Assembly: GCF_950295315.1 (NCBI RefSeq)
Contig: NC_080176.1
Location: forward strand, 33,879,006 to 33,943,005
Reading direction: 5' to 3'
Source of the DNA: Erinaceus europaeus
Lineage: Eukaryota > Chordata > Mammalia > Eulipotyphla > Erinaceidae
DNA length: 64,000 nucleotides
Every line of letters starts with the position of its first letter. Position 1 is the first letter of the stretch. Shown here in pieces: positions 35,006 through 45,899 of the stretch. The notes below the pieces were generated by a model. That model ran no database searches. It was not told the origin of the DNA and was given only the letters and a program-made list of their open reading frames with translations. The position numbers and the translations under genes are program-made.

Positions 35006-37617
35006 CTGCCACTGTTTGTAATAGAACTCCCCACTTATATTGGCTTTCTAACGAGCCTGTCTGGGTGGAACAGTGGCCTTTGACTAGGGAGAAGCTAGAA
35101 ATTTTAAAACAACTCGTCCAAGAGTTGTCTTTGGGACACATTCGTCATTCTCGGAGCCCATGGAATACTCCGGTCTTTGTGATTTAGAAGTGCTCAGGAA
35201 AATGGCACCTCCTCCAAGATCTTCATGCGGTTAATAAAACCATGCAGGTTTGAGGCTCCCCCCAAAGGGGTTTGCCTCTTGCTTCTGTGATTCCCACAGG
35301 AATTCCAATGATAGCTATTGATATACAGGATTGTTTTTTCTCTATTCCCTTACACCCACAAGATTGTAAACGTTTTGCCTTCTCTGTTCCTTCTATTAAT
35401 AACGCCAGCCCTGCCAATAGATATGAATGGGTGGTACTGCCCCAGGGCATGGCCAATAACCCTACTATTTGTCAAGAGGCTGTTAAATCTGCCCTTTTTC
35501 TATATATTCATAAGGGCCTTAAGGTTTTTCATTATATGGATGATGTGTTAATATGGGGAGAATTAGATACAGATCTCTCTGCCCTACGTGATTTTCTAAT
35601 CCCTGCCTTAAAGAGAAGTGGACTTAATGTAGCTCCTGAGAAGATACAGCTAATTCCTCTAATATCTTTCTTAGGCTCAGAGATTTCCCTAATGCAGATT
35701 CGTCCTTTAAAACCTTGTGTTACTTTTCGTTCTAATCTCACTTGTGCTTCTTTACAAAGTTTTCTTGGAAATTTGAATTAGCTTAGGCAGTAAATTTATC
35801 TGCCTACTAGCTGCCTGCAACCACTGTTCAATCTGTTAAAAGGAAACAAACAGCCCTCCTCAAAGTGTATGTTAACCCCCGAAGCCTCTTTGGCACTGGA
35901 AAAAGTTAACCAGACTCTCCAGGACATGCACCTTGTTCTTTTCTCCCCCTTCTCTCTGGTAAATCTTCTAATCTTTAACTCCACCCCCATGGTAGTGGGG
36001 GCACTGTGGCAGAAGCATGGCATTCTCGAATGGCTTCATACACCAGTAGGCAGAGCTCCAAGACTTCTTACGAAGATTGATGCCTTAGCTTTCATGGTTC
36101 ACCAAGGAAGAAACAGATCAGTACAGGTCTTAGGTAGGAAACCGGATTCAATCATTCTTCCCTTTTCTCTCACAGATACAGAATGGCTCATACGCCACCA
36201 TTCTCATTTTGCCATAGTTTAATGGGCTTTCCAGGACAATTAGATAATCATTTTTCCTCTATTAACTTGATAGCTTCTTTACCTCTTTTGCCTCTAATAG
36301 TACCTAAACTTTTCTTTCAAGATCCCATCTCCTCTGATCCTACAGTCTTCACTGATGGTGGAAAAAAGGGAGCTGCTGCCCTTATATATTATCCAGAAAA
36401 GCAAAACCCCAAATCTCTCTTTACTGAGCTATGCGATAACTCCCCTCAGTACAAAGAACTTTATGCTGTTTTCCTTGCATTAAAAGCTGTACCAGAAGCC
36501 TTCAACCTTTTTTTGACAGTGTGTATACTGTTAACTTACTTCCATGGCTTGCTTGATCTTATGTGAGAACTGATGACAACTCACTTTCTCCTCTTTTAAT
36601 TCAAATTGCCTCTATGCTCTGTTCTTGAACCCAGCCACTGTATGCTCAGCACCTACGTTCCCACAGCCCTCTTCCTGGTCCCCTGTCTAAAGGGAATGCT
36701 GCAGCCATCTGCCTCGCCTCCACGGGAATTCTCCTAGCCTCTGTTTCTAATCCTGCTGATTTTCATTACCTAACCCATGTTAATCTTAAAGGACTTCAAG
36801 CTTGATTTCCTGATATTCCTCTGGCACAGTTAAAACGTATTCTTGCTACATGTTCCTCCTGTGCAGGTCTAATCAAAACATCTGCTATTCAAACTCTGGG
36901 GGTTAATCCTCGAGGTTTAAAAGCCAACACTCTTTGGCAAATTGATGTTACCCACATACCCAACTTTGGCAAACAAAAATATGTGTTCGTCTCAATTGAT
37001 ATCTTCTCTAAGTTTATGTGTGCTACAGCTCAGACGGGAGAAAACTCAAAAAAGCTTATAAGCCATATGCTCTCCTGTTTTGTTGTAATAGGGGTACCTC
37101 TTCAACTTAAAACTGACAATGGTACTATGTTTACCAGCAAACAATTTAAAGATTTTTGTTCCCTCTGGAACATTACTCATACTACAGGCATTCCCTATAA
37201 TCCACAGGGACAAGGCATTGTTGAGAGGGCCTATCAAATTCTTAAGGCTCAATAAAATAAAAAGGGGAAATGTAACCCCCCCAATATCCGGCTGGCAAAA
37301 GCCTTAACTACATTAAATCTCTTTAATATTTACAAAAACTCAGACCAACCTCCTATTATTCTTCATTGGCAAACACCACCCACCCTCCCAGCTATTAAAG
37401 TCAAATGGAAAGACCCACTTGATAAAATTTGTAAAGGACCTGACTCCCTGTTGACTATGGGGAGGGGTTTTGCATGCGTTTTTCCACAAAATTACTCCAA
37501 ACCTGTTTGGGTTCCTGCCCACCATGTCCGGCAATACCCACATGATGGCACTGATATCCCTGAGGAACAAGAAACACTGCAAGAGGACTGGCTGCAGGAC
37601 ACACCCCAGGATCCATA
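35000..37617 (+). pseudogene. pol: pol remnant of provirus C (RT, RNase H, integrase)
   Basis: In the -1 frame relative to gag-pro. [30 protein letters not shown] then TAG in place of Lys (near 35185), IDIQDCFFSIPLHP (~35330), LPQGMANNP (~35440) and the catalytic YMDDVLIWG (~35535). RNase H: FTDGGKKGAAAL (~36350) and KELYAVFLALKAV (~36455). Integrase: HHCC-type zinc region with CSSC (~36860), WQIDVTHIPNF (~36940), TDNGTMFTS (~37115) and GIPYNPQGQGIVERA (~37190) as the three acidic positions, then a C-terminal part to ~37617. Several stops and shifts separate the domains, so no functional enzyme is encoded. Confidence 0.88.
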
Positions 37618-39530
37618 ATACAACATGGCAGAATCTAAAAAATCTGATTCACAGAACTCTTCCTCCCCCCCCCAACCCCAAATGTCTTATGCTATGACTG
37701 GCCAGTTGTGTTTTGTGAGTGAGTTGGAAAAGAAAAAAAAATTGAGTGAGTTGAGTGACCAAAATTTTTTGTACGACCCATTGTGCTCAGAGTACTCTGA
37801 AATTTAATTAACTTTATATAATACAGCTGGACGCAGCCATGGTTTCTGGAGATGTCCAGAAACAGTCCAAGAATTGTTTTTTCCTCTTTTTGATTTCTTT
37901 TTTAAGTCTTGGTATAAATATGAAATGTTTAGTCTTAAACTGTGTGAGTAAAGATGGTTCAAATATGACAGTAGATCTAAATTCCCGTTTGAAATTATAT
38001 ATCTTAGTTACAAAAGTTTTTCTCCTCCTGTGTGTTATAAACTACATGTTTAATATGTGTGTTTCAAGTTTGGTAAACATTAACTTAACAGTTAAAGTGT
38101 AACTTTGAAGCTACATTCTTACCAGGAGAGGTAAAATTAAGTCGCTAAAGTAACTTAGTGTTTAAGGTAAAAGTCTAAATATTCAATGTGACAGTTCATC
38201 ATCTCCTAAGTTAAAATATAAATTCTCTATACGGGACATTTTTGGAGGGCCCCCCAAAATGTCCTGTAAGCTATCTTGTTGAAATTAATCCACAATAAAT
38301 CTGGCATCAATCTGACATTGTAAATGTTAAAAAAAAAATTGTCACTAAAATGTGTTAACTCTCTAGTAACCTGAGTTTGCTTAAAAGTCCAATGTAAAAA
38401 TAGTTAAGAATATATATATATATATATATTAAATTTTGTTTGAAAGTTTTGCTGTACAGAGACTGCTACATGAGGTCACATAAGATGACCTTTAAGTGAA
38501 ATTATAAAGATACCTAAACCAATTATAATCGAGTTATCAATTATAGTAAACTTCTAATTTGTTACAAAGTTTTTTCATAAGTAATTGACTACAGCTATGT
38601 TAAGCCTTCGCATGAAGAAGCATCTGCTCATACGGAATCCCCAGAAATCCATCTTAGACCCCTGACCTCTGATATCACCCACAGTTATAGCCATCCCCCT
38701 GAAACCCATGATGTGACATGACACGATCTGGAGAACCTGATTCACAGACTCCAAAGGACAAGACTTTCCTACGGCCTTTCTCTCACCTATTGCTGTTTGC
38801 ACTTCCTGCTTCTGCTTCGCCCATCATGTTTTGGCAGTTCCAGCTCACTCTCTACAGAGAAGAAAAGTTCCAGTGGCTGTCCTCCTTCATCAAGATAGAC
38901 ATGCAGCATTTTTCCCTGGTCGTTGACATTGGACAGATGCTTCTATTGGACTTGCTGGTACACCTGTAGACACTCCCTTTATACTGCTGGACTTCTTGAA
39001 GAATGACTGTAGCAATCCATGGAACTTTCTGCCAGCTGACTCGGGACTTTGCAATGCCAGATCACCCCTCTAGCCCCTCGGCTTATCATGCCCCCACTCC
39101 TCCACGTATCAGGCAGCCCTCCTCTCTGTCTACCAGACCTCTCTTCAGTCTCACTCTGTCCCTTGCTACTCTTAGTTATCCCTCCCTGTCTTGTTCTAGT
39201 TCTTTTTGAAGACACTTACATGCTATCATTCTGGTTTCTTCTCAACAGGTTTCTGTTCATCCCTACACTGCTATTCCCCTGACAGAGATGAAGCCTTTTA
39301 CAGACATTGACCCAGTTATATATGGCCATTAAGTAAGAAGGAGATGTTGGGGAATTGGAAGGATGTGGTTGAGCTTGGAAGGGCTTGAGCCTGAGGGGTG
39401 TGTCAATCCTGTTAGTCTCTCTACCGAGAGGTTGAGCAAAGAGGAACAGTAGAATCCCAAAAGGTATGCCTCTTATCAGTCTCCCTGCCTCACAAAGCAC
39501 CCCGCACTCCTGATACTATGGCCATTAGTT
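37618..39530 (+). other. 3' region of provirus C, no env recognised
   Basis: About 1.9 kb between pol and the PPT. The longest ORFs are under 90 codons and show no SU cleavage site, fusion peptide or TM immunosuppressive-type motif. 37970-38130 aligns with family A (about 3840-3990). 38660-38900 aligns with family B (about 57050-57290): shared CTGATTCACAGACTCCAA and TTTTGGC(A/G)GTTCC. A (TA)n run sits at about 38410-38430. Confidence 0.7.
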
Positions 39531-39547
39531 AAAAAGAAAGGGGGAGA
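39531..39547 (+). promoter_or_regulatory. Polypurine tract of provirus C
   Basis: AAAAAGAAAGGGGGAGA lies directly before the TGTTGGG start of the 3' LTR. Confidence 0.85.
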
Positions 39548-40022
39548 TGTTGGGTAGTATGCCAGCTCCCCTGGCTTAAAGCTTCTGTCTCTAATCCTAC
39601 TTAACTAGGCACCGGCATGTCTGCAGGGCATTGGTTTGATCCCACTTAAAGCTGTGGTCTATTTACATAAACCACTGTTAACTAAGCACCACCCTCCCTC
39701 CAGGGCATTGGTTTAATCCCCACTGGTTCACGATGTCTTTTTGCTCCGCCCCCTCTTGTAGTCACCCTGATCTCCACCACTGTCTTTTCACTCCACCCTC
39801 TCTACGTCACACCCTGTTTCCACCCTACTTGGCTAGTATATATGCAAGCTGCTTGGAATTGCTTTCCGGCTCCAAGAGTTCCAGAGTGTATTTCCTGCGA
39901 CATTAGCTCAGCACGAGTTCCTGATCCCTCTCCCACACAGCAACCTAGATTGGCTCCAGTTGAGTTCTCTCCAACCCAGAGAGCACTTGCTTGGGAAGAA
40001 GCACCCTCAGGCTATCCTGGCA
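39548..40022 (+). repeat. 3' LTR of provirus C
   Basis: It is 475 bp, i.e. 18 bp shorter than the 5' LTR by a deletion between short CTT repeats (near 39845-39855). Many of the other differences are at CpG-type positions. Confidence 0.9.
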
Positions 40023-42057
40023 GATTCCTGGGTCATCTCTCTCATCACTAGCCCAACATCTTCTAAGACCACAGTGGAATTAAACTAGCAGTGGACAACA
40101 AAGAAAAAATTTGTAAAAGTCCCAAAATATGGAAACTCAATAGTAACTTAACAAATACTGTGTTAAAGAAGAAATTAGGGAATAAATTAAAATGCTTCAA
40201 GAATCAAATAAAATGAAGACACAAGCTATCAAAATATGAGCAGCACAGCTAAAGCAGTGCTAGAGGAGATTTATAGCCATTCAGGCACACATTAGGAAAC
40301 AAAAAAATCTCAGAAAAAAATCGCAACCTGACTACACACATTAAGGACTCAGAAGAAGAAAAAGGAACCCTAAAGCAACCAGAATGACTGAAATAATTAA
40401 AATTAGGGCATAAATAAATAAGAACAAAAGTAAGAGAACCATACAAAAAATCAATGAAGATAAATGTTGTTTCTTCAAAAGGGTAAACAAAATTGAAAAA
40501 ACTTGACCAGACTCACTTTAAAAAAAGGAAGGGGTAGACTCAAATAAATAGAATTATAAAGGAAAGGAGATAGAACAGACACCCAAAGTATCAAGTTGTT
40601 CTGAGAACAACTGCATGTGACCATGCTATAGAACTTTGAAGAAATGGAAAAATTCCTTAAAACTTACACACTTCCAAAATTGAACCAAGAGGAACTAGAA
40701 ATCATGAGCAATCTAATCACAGCCAAAGAAAATGAGACAGTTATGAAGAACCTTACAAACAATAAAACTCCAGGAACAGATGAATTTACAAATGGATTTT
40801 ACAAAACCTTCAGGAAACAGTTAATGCCTATACCTTTTAAGGTCATCAAAAAGATTAAAGGCACAAGAATATTGGCTTCCATCTTCTATGAAGCTGAATT
40901 CAGCCTGGTACCAAAAGCTGACAGGGACACCAGAATGAGAGAGAAAGAGAGAGAGACTACAGATCAATATCTCTGATGAACATAGATGCTAAAATACTGA
41001 ACCAAAGTCTAACCAACCAGGTATAGCAGTATATTTAAAAGATTGTCCATCACGACCAAGCGGGATTTATTCCAGGAATGCAAGGCTGGTTCAATAATCA
41101 TAAATCAATAAATGTGATCCACCACATCAGTTAAAAGAAAAATAACAACCACATAATTATGTCAATAGCTGCATAGAAAGCCTTTGACAAAATACAACAT
41201 CCCTCATGAACAAAACACTGCAGACAATAGGAATTGATGGAAAATTCCTTTACCTATTGGAACCCATATACTGCAAACCTACAGTCAACATTATTCTCAA
41301 TGGTGAGAAACTAAAAAGCATTCCCACTCTAATCAAGAGGAATAGAGAGGGCTGCCCAGTATAGAAATTACTATTCAACATAGTGTTGGAAGTTTTTGCT
41401 ATAGAAATCAGTCAAGGGCAAGGAATTAAAGGGATACAGATTAGAAGAGAAGTCAAGCTGTCACTATTTGCAGATGATATGATAGTATACATAGGAAAAC
41501 CTAAAGAATCCAGCAGGAAGCTTAGTCAGTATAGTTAGGTGTCTGGTCACAAAATTAATATACAAAAGCTGGTGGCATTCTCTTATACAAACACTAATAA
41601 TAAACCCAGAAATCAGTCCATTTTACTATAGTATCAAAACAATAAAATATCTAGAACTAAACCTAACAAAATAATTGTGGGATATGTATACTGAAAACTA
41701 TGAGTCACTACTCAAGGAATTGAAAGAGATACAAAGAAGTGGAAAGATACTCCATGTTCATGGGTTGGGAACAATTAACATCATCAAAATGAATAGTCTA
41801 CACAGAGCCATGTACAAATTTAATGTAATCCTCACTGATGTCTCACCCAATTTTTTTAGAGAATAGACAAAAGCTACAAATGTTTATTTGGAACCAAAAA
41901 AAACATCTGGAATCACCAAAACAATCTTGAGAAAAAAGAACCAGGCTGGATGCATCAATCTCTCAGATTGCAAACTATTGTAGTGCCAGTCTAAATAAAA
42001 CTGCCTGGTAGTGGGACAATAATAGACACACTGACCAGTGGATTTGAATTGAGAACC

Positions 42058-42448
42058 CAGGAATGTCAGTCAGAGTTCAGGGCACCAGTATGGCGGGCTA
42101 GCTTCGTGGCAGGAGACAGACGACCAGGGACACATGGCTGAGCAGAGAAGCAGTATTTCTTTATTCATGAGCAAACGCTTCAAAAAACTAATCTAATCTA
42201 ATCACAATCCAATTCTGTCCTGCTTCTCTCTCCTCTGGTGGAAAAGTCAGGAACCAAGGAAGTACTAGGATAGGGGGCGGGGAGAAGGAAGAAGCGCATA
42301 CTAGCAAGGACTAAACCAAAATCTCCCGGAGGCAAGGGGAGTGAGGCCAAACCAATGTAACAGAATGACCATGTAAATAGACCACAACGTCAAGCAATGT
42401 AACAGAAGGGATCCCAGAAGCAGAACTAGAAGCATACCAACACAGGAA
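42058..42448 (-). mobile_element. Solo LTR in L1, distantly related to family A
   Basis: LTR at 42064-42442 (379 bp); in its own orientation (minus) it starts TGTTGGTATGC and ends CTGACTGACA. CAGGAA at 42058-42063 and 42443-42448 is an exact TSD. GAATAAAGAAATACTGCTTC and following R/U5 sequence resemble the solo A LTR at 13859, while the terminal bases differ (GACTGACA versus TAACAACA). Confidence 0.88.
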
Positions 42449-42549
42449 TAAGTCCCCACATCTATGGATCTTTAATTTGTACAAGGGAACCCAAACTAAA
42501 AAATGGAGAAAGGAGAGTGTCTTTAACAAATAGCGTTAAAAAAAAAAAA

Positions 42550-42770
42550 GCAGATCTGCAGGTGTCTGTCTTTTTCTCCTCTTCTCTGTCTTCCCCTCCT
42601 CTCTCCATTTCTTTTAAGTCCTATCCAACAACAATGACATCACTAACAACTACAACAACAAAACAAGGGCAACAAAAGAGAATACATAAATAAATATTTA
42701 AAAATAAAATTAATAACTACAACAATAAAACAAGGGCAACAAATGGAAATAAACAAATGTTTTAAAAAAA
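42550..42770 (+). mobile_element. SINE1, 5'-truncated, with a second partial tail
   Basis: Starts in the body at GCAGATCTGCAGGTGTCTGT and keeps the CT-rich block. The AACTACAACAA ... GGGCAACAAA tail appears twice (around 42645 and 42715). Confidence 0.8.
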
Positions 42771-43794
42771 CAGCAATATCAGACTTCCCCACTAACCATG
42801 AGAAAGTGATCCTAGAAGTGCAGATACGGACCACCTGAGCTCTCAGCTGAAATCACTGAATACTAAAGCCCGCCTGAACCATCTCTGCTTCCTTATTCAG
42901 TGACAGCCACCTAATACTTGCAGCAACAGATGTCAAACTAAAAAGTACCTAGTGGGCTGACAATAGGCACTTCTTTGGGATTCTTAACCAGGGGTGGTGA
43001 CTAGCATAAGAAAAAAGTTTGCTTGTAATGAATCAGGCAAACAACAGAGAGCAATTCTCTCCAAACTTACCCCCCACACACACACACACACACTTTTCTA
43101 AGGCCTTATCCCAAGAGCTGGTTCACCTCCTTAGTCACTTCAAGCGCAAGGACCCCCCTCCACACAAACCCCATGGGGGCGAAGCTGCGCAGGCAGGGCG
43201 GGGCAGGAGCAGGTCGTGGGAGACTCTCTGGGGTGCCCTGACCCTCCTGTCTGCGCCCTGCCCAGCCAGAACCTGGCGTCACAGTTACTCTAAAATGCAA
43301 ATTGATAAATGACATCATATGAATACAATTAAATATCAAAATTAATTGACTAGAGATGATGATGGTGCATAACACTCAAAGGCATAATGTGTGAAAAATT
43401 TAGAAGTTTCGCATTATACATTTTATGGAGAATGCAAATAAGTGAAAAAATCAGTAATGTCAGATTTAGAAAAGTAGATGCTTCTGAAGTGAGAGGATAA
43501 GCACAAGGTTGTTTTCACAGATGATGTTTGGCTCCTTGACATATACAGAAGCAGAGAGGTGTTGGGAAAGAAAAAACTGTCACCTGAGACCTTTTCATCA
43601 CCTTTATGCTTCCTTTCTAGTTCACATTCCCTGTGCATTGTCTTTTGATGTTCTGTTTGTTTAGTGAGGAATTGAACATTTCTGGATACATAATACAACT
43701 TCTCTGTCAGTTGGCTGACATTAAACTAAGTCAGTTCCTAGCATGGTCCAATTTGGACTAGATAATCACAATCTATTCAGTTCAAGAATATTCC
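42771..43794. other. No gene recognised; short (CA)n and a GC-rich SINE-like piece
   Basis: (CA)n lies at about 43075-43094. 43140-43270 is GC-rich with CGCAAGGACC and GGGGGCGAAGCTGCGCAGG words reminiscent of SINE3, not firmly assignable. Confidence 0.4.
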
Positions 43795-43985
43795 GAGCCA
43801 GAGCTGAGGGATAGTGCACCCAGTGAGGCACACAGGTTACCCCATTGTACTGGCACTCAGGTTCAAGCTTCCAGCAGCCATCGGGAGCACTAGCATCAGG
43901 GGAACTTGATGAGTGGTGGAGCAGTGCCCTGGTGCCTCTGCTCTCTCTGCCTTTCCTACACCTTCACTTTCCCTCTATCTAAAGA
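43795..43985 (+). mobile_element. Old SINE (SINE3/SINE4-like)
   Basis: GAGCCAGAGCTGAGGGATAG, CACTCAGGTTCAAGC, GATGAGTGGTGGAGCAGTGC and a CT-rich tail follow tRNA-SINE order. Diverged. Confidence 0.55.
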
Positions 43986-44489
43986 AGGTATAAGAGCAGA
44001 GTCAGAACATCTGCTAGAAGTGGTAGGCTTATATGGTGCAAGCTCCAGAAAAAAAACTCTGCTGACAAATAAATATAAATAAATAAATAAATAAAATCCA
44101 GAGTCAATTCCTTTTCAAAATTTAATCCTTGCCATAAACTGCTGAACTTCTGTTCTGCCTCCCCATACATTGAATCTTCTTTCTCAAGTGATATTTGGAT
44201 GTAAAAGTGTCCTAAATAATATCCTGGAATTTGGGGTATAAAAATTGGTTTTTTAAAAAAGGCATTATTATTTATGAACTTTTAAAATCATGGCTACCGA
44301 AGAATAACCTATTTTAGAATAATGTTTAAACCAGTTCTGTCTAAAAGTCAGGAAAGAGCGGCAATGCATCAATGAAAGACAACTTTCTGCAGATACCACC
44401 CTCAAATCCTCTTCAAATTTGTTTATTAGTACAAACTTGACTGAGATCGAACAGGTTATAGTGGTGCCATCAGAACCTCCCCACTAAAC
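43986..44489. other. No gene recognised
   Basis: AT-rich with an AAATAAATAAATAAAT run near 44075; nothing else supported. Confidence 0.4.
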
Positions 44490-45173
44490 CTGAAGGCCCT
44501 CTTTTTTTTTTTTTTTTTTTTCAGAATTCAAATTCTTGTTATTAACAATGCAGGATTTGGGGTTAGTTTTTGTAGCTATAGCTGGCCGGCCTCTGGCTCT
44601 CTCAAACTTCCGGCCCTTGGAGTGAACACAAGGCTTGGTGTGGCTGTGCGGGGTGCCTGGGGCCTTGCTAAAATGACTGTACACCCCTCTGCCCTTATGA
44701 GGTACAGAGAGCAGGATTGTGCCACAGCCCTTGGGGGAGTTCAGGGCCAGCTGGTCAAAGGTAAGGATCTTGCCCTCTGCCTTGAGGAAGCGGCTATGGG
44801 CACGGGTGGTCACATGCAAGGCACATACCTTCAGCTTGGGCACCTCCTGGACATGCGTGTCATCAGTTATAGTCCCACCACCACAGCTGTTTTGCCTTCC
44901 TGGCCAGGAAGCTTCATCTTCTGGATCATCCAGGAGAGGGACAAGGGCGGCCGATTGGTCTGGCTCATGAACAACCTCTTCAGCACAACCTGGTTGAAGG
45001 TGGAGTTGGTCCACCTGGCTGGGAACCTGTAAAGCTTGACCAGCAGCCTAAGGTAGATGTCCTGGCTCTTGGGCTCCTTGCGCTGAACCTTTCGGTCCTT
45101 GTTGTGGCAGATGTTAATTACCATGATGGCACCTCCACCTCAACCAGGTCCAGAAAGCTGAAGGCCCTCTTTT
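44490..45173 (-). pseudogene. RPL18: RPL18 processed pseudogene with poly(A) and TSD
   Basis: The minus strand encodes most of 60S ribosomal protein L18: [20 protein letters not shown] near the start, [26 protein letters not shown], then, after a 1-base deletion near 44878 (KTAVVV), [40 protein letters not shown] and GTPHSHTKP. Start codon at 45124. It has no introns. An antisense T run (44503-44522) is the poly(A) tail, and CTGAAGGCCCTCTTTT at 44490-44505 and 45158-45173 is a 16-bp TSD (the left copy merging with the T run). Typical L1-mediated retrocopy; the frameshift means no full protein. Confidence 0.95.
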
Positions 45174-45899
45174 ACAACTGTGCCAGACATGTATATACCA
45201 GGAGGAGAGAGATGCATCTGTTCGAGGCAATGGTGTATGTTTTCCTTTGAAATCCTGGGAATGGTGATCTCGTTGAGATTCGGTGTTTTTGTGTTGTGGC
45301 ACTATGTACTAGAGTACAATATTTGGGAAATTATTGTTTCCACAGCTTGCACTGATTTATGCTTCATTCTATTTGGAGGCCTTTGTAGTAGTGATAATAT
45401 GATTGTCATATTTGTTTCTCACTGATTTTAAACACTTGTTAGTAGATCATCTCAGATGGTTCTGCCAACTGGAATTACATTATGGTTTACATGAGAAATG
45501 TCCAGAGACAAATCAATGAAGAGAATTACATCTAAAGCTACAAGCATGAATACATCTAATCTCCCAACACTGTAAAAATAACTTAAAAGAAAAAAAAAAA
45601 ACTGTGAGGGCTTTGACAGGGCTTACTAGAGTACATGATTTCAAAGGCTCCTTTAGCCTGAAAATAAATGAACTTTCCTATAATTTTACTCAATTTTTGA
45701 TCCCTTTGAAATAAAATTTTCTCCTAAAATATGATTACAAGTATATTTATGGACAGCTCCTTTGGATGTAAAGAGAATTCATTACCAAGTTAAAAAAAAA
45801 AACCAAACATTAAACTAAGAAGGCAAGGAGCCATCCAAAGTAATCAATTCTAAAGTTTCATATTTTACAGAATGTACCAATATTAGGTTCATGTCTTCT
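45174..45899. other. No gene recognised
   Basis: AT-rich; no supported feature. Confidence 0.45.

Larger units (their letters stand above)
32212..40028 (+). mobile_element. Provirus C, 7.8-kb env-less class II ERV with TSD
   Basis: The element proper is 32218-40022. LTRs begin TGTTGGGTAG and end GGCTATGCTGGCA/GGCTATCCTGGCA. GATTCC at 32212-32217 and 40023-40028 is an exact 6-bp TSD. Order: 5' LTR, Lys3-like PBS, gag, pro, pol (RT, RNase H, integrase), a ~1.9-kb 3' region without a recognisable env, PPT, 3' LTR. All frames carry stops or shifts. LTRs differ at roughly 5% of positions plus an 18-bp deletion, so this insertion is older than A1. Lack of env and a membrane segment at the Gag N-terminus are IAP-like features. 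Confidence 0.93.
31542..40064 (+). mobile_element. Outer solo LTR carrying provirus C
   Basis: Starts TGCTGGGAATACTG at 31548 and ends CTAGCCCAACA at 40058. TCTTCT at 31542-31547 and 40059-40064 is an exact 6-bp TSD. Removing provirus C (32218-40022 plus one GATTCC copy) leaves a ~700-bp LTR: 31548-32217 joined to 40029-40058. I infer a solo LTR because no coding sequence of its own was seen. A SINE1 remnant lies inside at 32015-32160. Confidence 0.75.
31280..42540 (+). mobile_element. L1 split by a solo LTR plus nested provirus and by a second solo LTR
   Basis: L1 sequence runs 31280-31547, resumes at 40059 after the outer LTR/provirus block, runs to 42063, and resumes at 42449-42540 beyond a second solo LTR. 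Joining 31547 to 40065 restores continuous ORF2 text (CATCTTCT then AAGACCACAGTGGAATTAAA). Broken ORF2 pieces include 40644-40976 (TPGTDEFTNGFYKTFR) and 41675-41866. It ends near 42540 in a short A run without a full 3' UTR. Confidence 0.85.

Noticed and set aside
37618..39530. env gene in provirus C
   Set aside because: Only short ORFs; no cleavage site, fusion peptide or TM-type motifs.
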